Positions 7,574 through 16,529 of a stretch of 64,000 nt of DNA are shown here, in pieces. Made by a program: the position numbers and the translations under genes. A model generated the notes under the pieces. The model was given only the letters and a program-made list of their open reading frames with translations, made no database searches and was not told the DNA's origin. The stretch is from JARRKC01 sp037388505 (lineage in GTDB: Bacteria > Acidobacteriota > UBA6911 > RPQK01 > JAPXNP01), in assembly GCA_037388505.1 (NCBI GenBank), contig JARRKC010000022.1, positions 1-64,000 of the forward strand, given 5' to 3'. Position 1 is the first letter of the stretch, and each line of letters starts with the position of its first letter.

Positions 7574-8860
7574 CTACTGTTCGCCCGTGGTCCCGGATGG
7601 GAGGCTGGCAGACGGCCCGCCGTTGAGGGTCTCGAGCGAGGTGACGCCGAGATCGGTGTCGCTGAGGACCAGCAACCTTCCTTCGAGACTGCTGCCGGAG
7701 GGAAGGTCGAAGAGATCCGTGACGAAGCGGGCAGTCTGGTTGTGTGCCGCCAGCGTAAGAGGATCGGCGGTCAACTCGTCTCCCGAATCAGGCTTGAGAA
7801 GAAGCCTGATGTGCGCTTCGGTGTCGGTCGGATTGGCGATCGCAAAGGCCGTGTTGAGCCCGTCCTGCGTGACTGCGACCCGAAGCACGTGACGCGTGTC
7901 CAGTTCGCTGCTGGAGATCCCCGCCTCCGTCTTCAAACGTGCTCCACTGACCGGCTCCGATGACGACCCGCCGGCGGACGGCGTGTTGGACGAGAATACG
8001 ACGGCCGACCGGAAGGTTAGATCACTCTGACTCGTCAGCATCATCCAGCCGACGGAAGTTTCACCTCCGACACTCTCAATCAGCGGTTGGAGGCTGCTTT
8101 GGCCGGGAACGGTGAAGACCACCTGGCTCGCGGTTTCGCCGTCGACCCGGACGTTGAGCGGCGTCCCGTCCTGATCGAAGAATTGCGCCTGGATCTGATT
8201 CGATTCTCCATTTGGATTGTTCAGGACGAGACGAGTCACCAGCTCGAGCTCCGGCAGCGCGGCCACTCCAAAATGCGGGATCACCTGCGATCGGATCAAC
8301 AAGAGCTTGTTGAGACTGACTTGCGCACCTGGAAATGCGATGGTCGCGGATACATTATGGGCGCCGGAGTCGAGAGCGAAGACCCCCGGCAGAAAATCCA
8401 TCGTGTAGACACCGGCAGGAATCTCGGGCAACGGAGAGCCGGTGACCGTGACATTCAACGTGCCCGAGTTGATGCTGAATTGTGCGGCTCGGGGCAGGTT
8501 GAAGTACCCCTGGGTTGCACTGGTCCAGAACAGTGGCGCTCCCTGCTGGGCACTTTCCGTATAGAGCCCCGCAACCCCCAGGAAAGACTTGATTCCCCCA
8601 TCCGTAAAGCCGTTGAACATCTCGGGAGGAAAGTGGATTGCCGCACCGGTCGGAGCCGGAATCGCCGCATCGGAACGCATCGTGACCGTCAACTGGCGCC
8701 CGTCGATCGCGAACTGGGCACTGATGACGTCTTTGATTTCGGAGGCGGGTACGACCTGCTGGGTAGAAACTCGGGCGATGGTGTCGGCGCTGCTGCAGGA
8801 CGAGCACGGGATGACGGCAGCGAACGCAAACGCACCCAAAATGAGAAGGGATACCTTCAT
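7574..8860 (-). CDS. Exported protein with a beta-rich surface module (unknown function)
   Basis: 428 residues from ATG at 8860, preceded by AGGAGG. It begins with a signal peptide (MKVSLLILGAFAFAAV) followed by cysteines (PCSSCSS), so it could be a lipoprotein. Residues ~40-190 are a beta-rich domain I do not recognise. From residue ~190 on there is a two-part module: a segment with FDQDGTPLNV, then a C-terminal domain ending in LVLSDTDLGVTSLE. Both parts align with the C-terminal half of the CHRD protein at 53615-55111. No enzymatic motif is visible; a structural or adhesive role at the cell surface is an inference. Confidence 0.7.
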   Translation of the reverse strand: MKVSLLILGAFAFAAVIPCSSCSSADTIARVSTQQVVPASEIKDVISAQFAIDGRQLTVTMRSDAAIPAPTGAAIHFPPEMFNGFTDGGIKSFLGVAGLYTESAQQGAPLFWTSATQGYFNLPRAAQFSINSGTLNVTVTGSPLPEIPAGVYTMDFLPGVFALDSGAHNVSATIAFPGAQVSLNKLLLIRSQVIPHFGVAALPELELVTRLVLNNPNGESNQIQAQFFDQDGTPLNVRVDGETASQVVFTVPGQSSLQPLIESVGGETSVGWMMLTSQSDLTFRSAVVFSSNTPSAGGSSSEPVSGARLKTEAGISSSELDTRHVLRVAVTQDGLNTAFAIANPTDTEAHIRLLLKPDSGDELTADPLTLAAHNQTARFVTDLFDLPSGSSLEGRLLVLSDTDLGVTSLETLNGGPSASLPSGTTGEQ

Positions 8861-9101
8861 GGACTCCTCCTTTTGAGTCGGTGGCATTGGGCGTCAGGCA
8901 GGCAGTCTCGAACGACCCAATCCAATGCCGGATTTCAAACTTTGTAATAGCTTAAGCGATAGTTATAGAAAAGACAATAGTCGACCGCAGTCCTGACGCG
9001 GCACCGCAACACCGAGGACAAAGGCTGCTGGCACGCGGGTTTGACTCGAATACTGCACCGCGATACATTCGCTGCCGCTGAATCGGATGGGAGATTTCGT
9101 C

Positions 9102-10700
9102 ATGGCCTTTCCATCGTTCCGTATCTGGGCCGTTGCGGTCGGCGCCGCCGTCGTCTGCGGCGCCTTGACGCTTTGGTCGCAGCCGGCTGCTTCCAGGCCG
9201 GCTCCGGTGATCGGCAAAGCCGCCCGGTACTGCAACCCTCTGTCTCTGGAGACGTCATCGAAGGACGGTACGCCGCAAGGCGTGAACCTCGGGGATGTGA
9301 CCATCGTGCGGGAGGGCGGCCGTTACTACCTGTTCGCAACGGGCGGCGGTGCTTGGGTGTCGGAAGACCTCCTGAACTGGACCTACCAGCCAGTCGAGGT
9401 ACGTGGCGGGCGTTTGCCCGTCGCCCCGCATGTGGCCAAGTACAACGGTGCCTTCTATATGTCCGGCAACGAGGCACCGCTTTATCGGGCCGACCACATC
9501 TTGGGCCCGTACGAGGTCCTGGGGCCGTGGATGAACGAGAAGGGCGAACCCTGGACCGGCGTCTCCAACGGCAAGCCGTGGAAGGGCGCGTTCGATGTGG
9601 ACATCTTCGTCGATGACGACAACAAACCCTATCTGTACTTCCCGGGGAGGTCCACCGACGGCATCTATGTCGTTCCGCTCGATCCCAACGACCTGACCCG
9701 GTTCGCGGCGGCTCCGAAGCATCTCTTCGGGTTCGATCCCGCGCACGTTTGGGAGCGCTGGGGCGAACGCAACGAGTACCTGAATACTGCCTGGATCGAG
9801 GGTCCGTGGGTCTTCAAGCGAGATGGGATCTACTATCTGGAGTACAGCGCGTCCGGTACGCAGTGGATGAGCTACGCCAGCGGCGTCTACACCGCCCGGA
9901 ATCCGCTGGGTCCGTTCACCTATTCTCCGCGCAATCCGCTCCTTCGGCAGACGACGGGCATCGTCACCGGGCCGGGGCACGGCTGCGTGATCCAGGCGCC
10001 CGACGGCAACTGGTGGGTGTTCTATACGATCGTGATGGCCAATCCTCCGGGCGGGCGACGCCTCGGTATGGATCCGGTGGGCTTCGACGCAGACGGGAAC
10101 ATGTACGTGCGCAGCGTGAGCGACACGCCGCAGTGGGCGCCGGGCGTGGTCGCCGATCCCGTTCGCGACGGGGACTCCGGTTCCCTCCCACTGACGATCA
10201 ACAAGATGCGGGCCATGAACCAGCATGGAAGTTTCTCCAGCCAGCGCCCCGGCCGCGATGCGGCGTATGCGGTCGACGGAACGAACGGCGCCTGGTGGGA
10301 GCCTGCCGAAGACGACACTCAGCCGACCCTGACCGTGGACTTGGGCTCGATCACCGAATTCGAAGATCCGCAGTATTTCACCGTCGATTCGAGCCGGATC
10401 GAGTTCTATGCGGGCGGACGGGGGTTGTTCGGGCCGCGCGCCGCCTCCCCTTCGCCGATTACGGGCAGCGCCGCGTTCCGCTACAAGATCGAGGCATCCA
10501 AAGACGGGCAGACCTTCGAAACCGTCCTCGACAAGACCCGCAACGAGGTGACCCGCTACACGGAGTTCGACGAGCTTCGCCCGACGGTTTGCCGGTATGT
10601 CCGGTTGACGATCACGGACTGGCCGCACTGGGCCAACGTCCCGCTGGGCGTCCTGGAGTTCACGGTTTTTGGGAAGGCTGTGGCGAATCCGAGCAGATAG
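9102..10700 (+). CDS. Exported GH43 family glycoside hydrolase with C-terminal F5/8-type (CBM32-like) domain
   Basis: 532 residues. The ATG at 9102 has GGGAG 8 nt upstream; an in-frame ATG at 9087 contains that ribosome site and is less likely. After a signal peptide, residues ~40-370 form a five-bladed propeller with the GH43 acidic triad in order: Asp65 (NLGDVTI), Asp167 (FDVDIFVDD) and Glu233 (WIEGPWVF). Residues ~380-530 look like a discoidin/F5-8C carbohydrate-binding domain (RDAAYAVDGTNGAWWEP; RYVRLTITDWPH). GH43 enzymes include arabinofuranosidases and xylosidases. It is 67 nt upstream of the esterase gene on the same strand and probably co-transcribed. Confidence 0.85.
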   Translation: MAFPSFRIWAVAVGAAVVCGALTLWSQPAASRPAPVIGKAARYCNPLSLETSSKDGTPQGVNLGDVTIVREGGRYYLFATGGGAWVSEDLLNWTYQPVEVRGGRLPVAPHVAKYNGAFYMSGNEAPLYRADHILGPYEVLGPWMNEKGEPWTGVSNGKPWKGAFDVDIFVDDDNKPYLYFPGRSTDGIYVVPLDPNDLTRFAAAPKHLFGFDPAHVWERWGERNEYLNTAWIEGPWVFKRDGIYYLEYSASGTQWMSYASGVYTARNPLGPFTYSPRNPLLRQTTGIVTGPGHGCVIQAPDGNWWVFYTIVMANPPGGRRLGMDPVGFDADGNMYVRSVSDTPQWAPGVVADPVRDGDSGSLPLTINKMRAMNQHGSFSSQRPGRDAAYAVDGTNGAWWEPAEDDTQPTLTVDLGSITEFEDPQYFTVDSSRIEFYAGGRGLFGPRAASPSPITGSAAFRYKIEASKDGQTFETVLDKTRNEVTRYTEFDELRPTVCRYVRLTITDWPHWANVPLGVLEFTVFGKAVANPSR

Positions 10701-10767
10701 TGAGGCCCGGCCCTCTACGGGGGAAGCGGCACCGCGAGAATGAGCTGACAGCAGGAGAATCGAGGCA

Positions 10768-12789
10768 ATGACATCGGGATGGATCGATCGAGAGAAGAGG
10801 CTGGTGCGTTTCCCTTTTTCCGCCCTCGCGGCTTTGGCACTCTTGAGCGGAACCGTTCTTGGCGCTACTGCCCAGGCGACCGACGCACTTCCCTTCGTCA
10901 GTCCCATGTTCGGCGACTACATGGTGCTTCAGCGCGGCAAGCCGAACGCGATCTGGGGATGGTCGAAACCGGGAGACGCCGTGCGGGTGGAGATCGGAGA
11001 GCATTCCGCGACGGCCACCGCCGGAGCCGACGGTAAGTGGCAGGCAGAAATCCAGCCTCCTCCGGCGGGCGGGCCCTACACGATCAAGATCACGGGTCTA
11101 CAGACCGTTGAACTGCACGAAGTTCTGGTCGGCGATGTCTGGCTCTGTGCGGGCCAGTCCAACATGCAGTTCCCCCTGCAGTTTGCCCGAAACGGCGCCG
11201 AGGAGGTGAAGGCCGCCGAGCATCCCGAGATCCGGTACTTCGTGGTCCGCCAGCGGGCCGCCTACGCGCCGGTCGACGTTCCGCGGGGAACCTGGAAGAT
11301 CGTCTCGCCGAGCACGCTCGGTGAATCTCGCTTTGGGGGTATTTCAGCAGTCGCCTATTTCTTCGCCCGAAAACTGCAGCAGTCCATCAACGTGCCCATC
11401 GGCCTGGTCCAGGACGCCGTGGGCGGCGTTCCGGCCGAGACCTTCGTCAGCGCCGAAGGCCTGCGCCCGCTGAAGGATTTCGACGCCGGCATTGCGGAAG
11501 TGGAGCGGCGGCACAAGGCTGGAGATCCGGAATACGGCAACTACATCATGCACTGGTACGACGAGTATGACATCGGCTCGCGTGGCACCTCGTGGGCCGA
11601 TCCCACGCTCGACGATTCGTCCTGGAAGACGGTTACGATTCCGGGCGGATTCGAGGAACTGGGCGTCGGTGACGTTCCGAGTCTCTGCTGGTTCCGCAAA
11701 GAGATCACCCTACCCGACCCGATCCCGGAAGGCCGAACCCGACTGTATCTGGGCCAGATCGAGAAGATGGACACGGCCTACATCAACGGACGTGAGGTGG
11801 GCGCGAGTTCGTGGGTCGAGAATCCCCGGGCCTATTTCGTGCGAGACGGCGTCCTGGAGCCCGGGCGCAATCTGATCACGCTCCGGATCTTCAAGGTGAA
11901 GCCTGACGGCGGATTCCTGGGCAAACCCGAAGAGTTGCACCTGACACTAGGCGACGGCACGAGTATTCCTCTGAGCGGCGAATGGAAGGGCAAGGTCGCC
12001 GTCGACGCTCGCCCGCCGCACCCGCTGCCGCTCGGATTCGAGAACCTGCCCACCATGCCGGGCGTCCTCTACATGGGTATGCTGGAGCCCGTTGCTCCGC
12101 TCGCCATCACGGGCGCGATCTGGTACCAGGGGGAATCCAACACCGAGCGGGCCTATCAGTACCGCAAGCTGCTGCCGGCTATGATCGGCGATTGGCGAAA
12201 GCTGTTTGGCCAGGGCGATTTTCCCTTCTACATCGTCTCTCTTCCGGCGTTCCAGCATCGCAGCGACCTGCCGACCGTTGATTCCTGGACCGAACTGCGT
12301 GAGGCCCAGGCGCTCACTGCGAAGAATGTGCCCCATGCGTGTCTTGCGGTCACCGTCGATACGGGCGACCCCGACAATATTCATCCCAGGGACAAGGAAG
12401 TGGTGGGCGATCGGTTGGCCTTCTGCGCCCTCGGCGAGCACTACGGCCGGACTATCCCCTATCAGGGGCCGACGCTGTCTTCGGTGGAACGCCTGCCCGG
12501 TGCCTTGAAACTCCACTTCGATCACGCGGATGGAGGCCTGGTGGTCAAGGGGGACAAACTGGGCGAGTTTTCCGTGGCCGGCGACGACGGCCAATGGCAC
12601 TGGGCCGACGCCCGCATCGAAGGTGATGCCCTCATCGTCTCGTCCCCATCGGTTCCCGACCCGAAAGTGGTTCGCTACGCATGGCAGGCGAACCCCGAAG
12701 CCACCCTCTTCAACGGTGCCGGTCTCCCCGCCGCGCCCTTCCGGACTGACGATCAGCCCTGGATCACGGAAAACAACTCTTCCCAGTGA
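10768..12789 (+). CDS. Exported sialate O-acetylesterase-like (SASA, SGNH-type) carbohydrate esterase
   Basis: 673 residues starting at ATG 10768 with GAGG a few nt upstream. An N-terminal hydrophobic segment (residues ~15-36) is a likely signal. The nucleophile motif AGQSNMQ (Ser131) and the DxxH motif DNIHPRD (Asp536, His539) give a complete SGNH catalytic set. A jelly-roll insert (residues ~250-410, SWADPTLDDSSWKTV) is typical of the long SASA proteins. Family members remove acetyl groups from sialic acids or from xylan and other polysaccharides; next to GH43 and alpha-glucuronidase-like genes, deacetylation of plant or exopolysaccharide is more likely than sialate chemistry. Confidence 0.85.
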   Translation: MTSGWIDREKRLVRFPFSALAALALLSGTVLGATAQATDALPFVSPMFGDYMVLQRGKPNAIWGWSKPGDAVRVEIGEHSATATAGADGKWQAEIQPPPAGGPYTIKITGLQTVELHEVLVGDVWLCAGQSNMQFPLQFARNGAEEVKAAEHPEIRYFVVRQRAAYAPVDVPRGTWKIVSPSTLGESRFGGISAVAYFFARKLQQSINVPIGLVQDAVGGVPAETFVSAEGLRPLKDFDAGIAEVERRHKAGDPEYGNYIMHWYDEYDIGSRGTSWADPTLDDSSWKTVTIPGGFEELGVGDVPSLCWFRKEITLPDPIPEGRTRLYLGQIEKMDTAYINGREVGASSWVENPRAYFVRDGVLEPGRNLITLRIFKVKPDGGFLGKPEELHLTLGDGTSIPLSGEWKGKVAVDARPPHPLPLGFENLPTMPGVLYMGMLEPVAPLAITGAIWYQGESNTERAYQYRKLLPAMIGDWRKLFGQGDFPFYIVSLPAFQHRSDLPTVDSWTELREAQALTAKNVPHACLAVTVDTGDPDNIHPRDKEVVGDRLAFCALGEHYGRTIPYQGPTLSSVERLPGALKLHFDHADGGLVVKGDKLGEFSVAGDDGQWHWADARIEGDALIVSSPSVPDPKVVRYAWQANPEATLFNGAGLPAAPFRTDDQPWITENNSSQ

Positions 12790-12844
12790 TTGTGTCCGGG
12801 CGTGGATAAGGTTCCGAGGTTCCGCGGTTTCTAGTTTCCGGGGC

Positions 12845-12891
12845 GTCCCGGAGGGACATTTCGAGAGTAGCCCGGGCCTTCCATGCCCGGG
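12845..12891 (+). repeat. Double-hairpin repeat, copy 1 (56 nt after the esterase stop)
   Basis: A first hairpin GTCCC-GGA-GGGAC (12845-12857), a linker ATTTCGAGAGTAG, then a second hairpin CCCGGGC / GCCCGGG with a 7-nt loop (12871-12891). The first hairpin and linker are identical in copy 2 at 15518. It could serve as a terminator or a mobile 3-prime-end element. Confidence 0.65.
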
Positions 12892-13010
12892 GGCTCCGGC
12901 AATCACGACAGCGGGCAAACCAAACCGCACCCGACTCCGTCTTAACAGGTGCAGATCACGAAAAGTCGTGCCGGGTGACAGCCAGGAGTCCCTCACACGG
13001 AGGTTTCACT

Positions 13011-15455
13011 ATGATCAAAGAGCAACATCGGGATCGCCGCAGTCTCCCGATCGTCGAGACCTTGCTTCGCGATTTCCGGTATGGGTTGTCTTCGCTTCGG
13101 AGGAATCCCGGCTTCGCCGCCGCCGCCATCGCCGTCTTGGCCCTCGGTATGGGTGCGAACACGGCGATGTTCAGTGTGCTGGACTCCGTGGTGCTGAAGC
13201 CGCTCCCCTATCCGGAACCGGAGCGAATGGTCACCTTGGGTGAGAGCGAAGAGTACCGGGGCGCAAGCGCACTCAATTTCGTGGACTGGAAACGGCTCAA
13301 CACCTCGTTCGAGGCGTTGTCGGCGGAGTCCCAGGCGGCGGTTGCCGTCATGATCGGTTCCGAGCCCGAGCGCTGGCGCGGCTACCTCGCGACGGCCGAT
13401 TACTTCAGGGTCTATGGCCTGCACGCTTTGATCGGCCGCACGTTCGGGCCGGGAGAGGACCAGCCGGGGGCGCCGCGCGTGGTCGTGCTGAGCTACTCGG
13501 CCTGGCAAATCCGGTTCGGCGGATCGCCGGACATCCTGAAGCGCGACCTGATCATGGATGGCGAGCCTCACCGGGTCATCGGAGTGCTGCCGCGGGGCAG
13601 TTTCGACCGCGACGGAGCCCTGTTCTGCATGCCGCTCGTGTTCACGCCGGCACAGCTCACACGCGAGTCGATGTGGTTGAACGTCGTGGGAAGGCTGCGG
13701 CCCGGCGTGAGCCTGGAGCAGGCGCGTGAAGAGATGCGAAAGGTGAGCGCCGACCTGGAAAGCGTGAATCCGGTCTGGAAGAAGGGCTGGCGCGCTCAGG
13801 TGGCTCCCTTCGGACAGTACATCGTCGGGGACCGCTTGCGCCAGTCGCTCTACGTGGCCTTTGGGGCGGTCCTGATGGTTCTGCTCATCGCCTCATCCAA
13901 TATCGGGAATCTGCTGCTAGCCAGGGGTGCGGTGCGGCGGAAGGAAATGGCGGTCCGGGCGGCGTTGGGGGCGAGCCGCAGCCGGCTGATCGCGCAGTTG
14001 TTCGCCGAAAGCCTCGCCCTTTGCGCGCTCGGAGGTGCGGCGGGAGTGGGGCTCGCACACGTGCTGGTCTGGGCCGCACGACCCCTGCTGGCGCAGACGC
14101 TGCCGGCAACGGCGGACGTGACGCTGGACCTGCGCGTGCTCGCATTCACCGGGGTGATGGTCTTGGGCGTGTCGCTCGTGGCCGGCCTTCTGCCGGCACT
14201 ACAGACCTCGTCGGGCGCGCTCAGTGCATCACTGAATCAGGGCCCGCGGGGTTCGTCGGGTAAGCGCGCCACGCTGCGCCGGGCCGTCGTGGTCGGCGAA
14301 GTGGCCGTCTCGCTCGTGCTGATCTGCGGCGCCCTGCTCATGCTCCGCAGCCTGGTCAATCTGCAGAACGCCGACACCGGTGTGCGGATCGAAAACGTGA
14401 TGACCACGTCGTTGGAGCTACCCGCCGCGGCGCACCCGCATGCGGAGAGTGTCGTTCGGTTCACACAGGCTCTCGTGGAGCGGCTTCGGGCGATCCCCGG
14501 CATCGAGCGCGCGGCCGTGGCAACCAGCGCGCCGCTCGACGGTCTCAGAGAGCGCGGCGTCGTGGTGGCGCCCGATCTGATCGCGGACGCCTTTGTCAAT
14601 GTCGGCATCAAGCACGTGGACGAGAACTACTTCGAGACACTCGACATCCCGGTTCTCTCCGGCCGGGGTTTCGACAACCGCGACCGCCCGGGATCGCCTC
14701 CGGTCGCAGTTGTGAACCAGCAGTTGGCAGCACGGTTGAACGTACCCGATCCGGTGGGGAAAACGGTTGGCCTTTCGCTGTCGCCCTATGGGACTACGCA
14801 GGCGATTTTGGTGCAGGTGCAGATCGCCGGTGTGATTCGGACCGAACGGGTGGGGCGATTGCAGGATGTCGAGGAGCCCATCGCCTACGTCCCCATGGCA
14901 CAGGAGCCGACACGGTTCATGACGCTGATCGTGCGTGCGCGCCAGGATGCGTCGCCCGTGGTGCCGGGGATTCGCCAAGCTGTCCGGGATCTCGACGGGA
15001 GCCTGCCCATCGGACCGGTGATCACAATGCGGGACCTGAAGGCGCGCAGTTTCGTGGATATGACTCAATCGGCCTGGGCCATCGGCATGTTCGCTCTGGT
15101 CGCAGCACTGCTGGCCGCCCTTGGTCTGTACGGGGTCCTGGCCCAGGCCGTCACCCAGCAGCGCCGCGAGTTCGGAATAAGGATGGCGCTCGGCGCCGGG
15201 CCCCGGCAGATACTGTCGGGTGTGCTCCGCAGCGCGGTTCCGATGATCGCCGTCGGCCTGGCCATCGGAATGGCGGGTGCGCTGGCGCTCACGGGCGTCT
15301 TGAAGAGCCTCCTGTTCAAGGTCTCGGTGCTCGATCCTGTCGCCTTCGTGCTCGCCTGTGCATCGATGATGCTTGTGGGCTTGCTTGCAGTCCTCCTGCC
15401 GGCGACCCGTGCCGCGGGCGTCGACCCCGTCAAGACGCTGCGTGACGAAGGATGA
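13011..15455 (+). CDS. ABC transporter permease of the ADOP/MacB type (no ATPase partner)
   Basis: 814 residues from ATG 13011 with GGAGGT upstream. The N-terminal ~30 residues before the first membrane span (LLRDFRYGLSSLRRNPGFAAAAI) are the hallmark of acidobacterial duplicated orphan permeases. A MacB-like periplasmic domain (PYPEPERMVTLGES) follows, then an FtsX membrane domain (~280-420), a second periplasmic domain, and a second FtsX domain (~690-814) ending VDPVKTLRDEG. No ATP-binding protein gene is adjacent. The role may be extrusion or envelope mechanotransmission together with a distant ATPase. It is bracketed by the two double-hairpin repeats. Confidence 0.9.
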   Translation: MIKEQHRDRRSLPIVETLLRDFRYGLSSLRRNPGFAAAAIAVLALGMGANTAMFSVLDSVVLKPLPYPEPERMVTLGESEEYRGASALNFVDWKRLNTSFEALSAESQAAVAVMIGSEPERWRGYLATADYFRVYGLHALIGRTFGPGEDQPGAPRVVVLSYSAWQIRFGGSPDILKRDLIMDGEPHRVIGVLPRGSFDRDGALFCMPLVFTPAQLTRESMWLNVVGRLRPGVSLEQAREEMRKVSADLESVNPVWKKGWRAQVAPFGQYIVGDRLRQSLYVAFGAVLMVLLIASSNIGNLLLARGAVRRKEMAVRAALGASRSRLIAQLFAESLALCALGGAAGVGLAHVLVWAARPLLAQTLPATADVTLDLRVLAFTGVMVLGVSLVAGLLPALQTSSGALSASLNQGPRGSSGKRATLRRAVVVGEVAVSLVLICGALLMLRSLVNLQNADTGVRIENVMTTSLELPAAAHPHAESVVRFTQALVERLRAIPGIERAAVATSAPLDGLRERGVVVAPDLIADAFVNVGIKHVDENYFETLDIPVLSGRGFDNRDRPGSPPVAVVNQQLAARLNVPDPVGKTVGLSLSPYGTTQAILVQVQIAGVIRTERVGRLQDVEEPIAYVPMAQEPTRFMTLIVRARQDASPVVPGIRQAVRDLDGSLPIGPVITMRDLKARSFVDMTQSAWAIGMFALVAALLAALGLYGVLAQAVTQQRREFGIRMALGAGPRQILSGVLRSAVPMIAVGLAIGMAGALALTGVLKSLLFKVSVLDPVAFVLACASMMLVGLLAVLLPATRAAGVDPVKTLRDEG

Positions 15456-15517
15456 TCGGCTCTGCCACTCCGCGCTCGAGACCGGAACCGTTTCGCGGTT
15501 CCGTGGTTCCGGGGGGT

Positions 15518-15564
15518 GTCCCGGAGGGACATTTCGAGAGTAGCCCAGGCCTTCGAGGCCTGGG
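15518..15564 (+). repeat. Double-hairpin repeat, copy 2 (63 nt after the permease stop)
   Basis: Same first hairpin (GTCCC-GGA-GGGAC) and linker as the copy at 12845. The second stem is CCCAGGCC / GGCCTGGG with loop TTCGA (15544-15564): relative to copy 1, position four of the stem changes from G to A while its partner changes from C to T, so pairing is kept. The rest of 15456-15753 holds no gene that I can recognise. Confidence 0.65.
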
Positions 15565-15716
15565 TGGTCCAGCATGGATGCGACCCAAGCCCTGGAAGGG
15601 CGGCCGACTTGGGGACACACGCAGATCGGTCAATCGAAACGGGGTCCTTACCGGATGCTCTTCAGGCGACTTCAGCGGCCGTTCGGCGACCGTGCGGACC
15701 GCTGATCGAGTTACCG

Positions 15717-15745
15717 TTCTGGATCTCTCGACACACGCGTAGAAT
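15717..15745 (+). promoter_or_regulatory. Candidate promoter, TTCTGG - 17 bp - TAGAAT
   Basis: TAGAAT (15740-15745) stands 8 nt before the ATG of the decayed metallo-beta-lactamase gene, with TTCTGG 17 bp further upstream. The same TTCT...TAGAAT layout precedes the genes at 20331 and 58790. With a start site 6-8 nt beyond the -10 box the transcript would have almost no leader, which fits the absence of a Shine-Dalgarno sequence. Confidence 0.45.
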
Positions 15746-15753
15746 CCGTTCTT

Positions 15754-16529
15754 ATGCGACTCCGATTTGTCTTGGCTCTGTTCCTCCTTACGGCCGGCGC
15801 GGCATACGCGGCGGCTCAAGCCAATTCGCAGATGCCCGAGATCAAGGTGCGGCGGCTCAGTCCCCGCGCCGCGATCGTCGACCTCGACCCGTCGGGCTTC
15901 TCGACCGCCGTTGTCGCGGTGGCGACCAAGCAGGGCTTGGTGGTCATCGAGGCCCCGGGCAACCTGAACGTCGGAAAGGCGATCCGCGAAGCGATCCAGA
16001 CCGAGTTCAAGCGCAGCGATTTCGCCTGGCTCCTGTACACCCACCAACACCATACGGGTGGCGCCGCCGCCTTTGCCGATGTGCCGGCGGTCGGCCAGGA
16101 GTGGGTGCGAAAGCTGCTGGTCGCGGCGGGCCGGACCGCTCCCGACGTGACATTCGATCGCCAGATGACGTTGTACCTGGGCGACGTCACGGCGCGGCTC
16201 GTCTACTACGGCCAGTCCCACACGCCCGGCTGCGCGGCCTCGTGGATGACGCCGACAGTCGCACCCAGTTCATTCCCGGTCACGGGCTCGAGACGATGAA
16301 CAAGGCGTATATGCAGCAAACGCTCGCCTATCTCCAGAAGCTCTGGACCGAAGTGCGGCGCGCGAAGGCGGAAGGCAAGACGCTCGAGCAAACCCAGGCT
16401 GATCTGACGTTCAAGGAGCGGTTCCCGGAACTCGCCGACCGGCAGGACGCGATATGGGCCGGAACGCAGTACGAGATCCGCGGCGTCCATCAGACCAACG
16501 TCGAGTTTCTGTGGAGGGTGCTCGACTGA
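15754..16529 (+). pseudogene. Decayed exported metallo-beta-lactamase-fold hydrolase
   Basis: The gene opens with a signal peptide (MRLRFVLALFLLTAGAA) and an MBL-fold N-terminal half, but the zinc motif reads THQHHTGG, two residues short of the usual THxHxDHxGG. After SHTPG the frame shifts: the stop in the first frame is at 16297-16299, while a different frame continues with FIPGHGLETMNKAYM and ends in WRVLD at 16529. The ~30-residue stretch normally found between HTPG and PGHG is missing, so this is an internal deletion with frame change, not a single-base error. The stop abuts the ATG of the next gene, showing that an operon once existed. Confidence 0.75.

Noticed and set aside
9255..10907. 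550-codon reverse-strand open frame
   Set aside because: Antisense shadow of the GH43 gene and of the spacer after it.
15516..16529. 337-codon forward frame across the decayed MBL gene
   Set aside because: Its first 230 codons are out of frame with the MBL domain and not protein-like; only the last ~90 codons are the true C terminus, shifted by the deletion.
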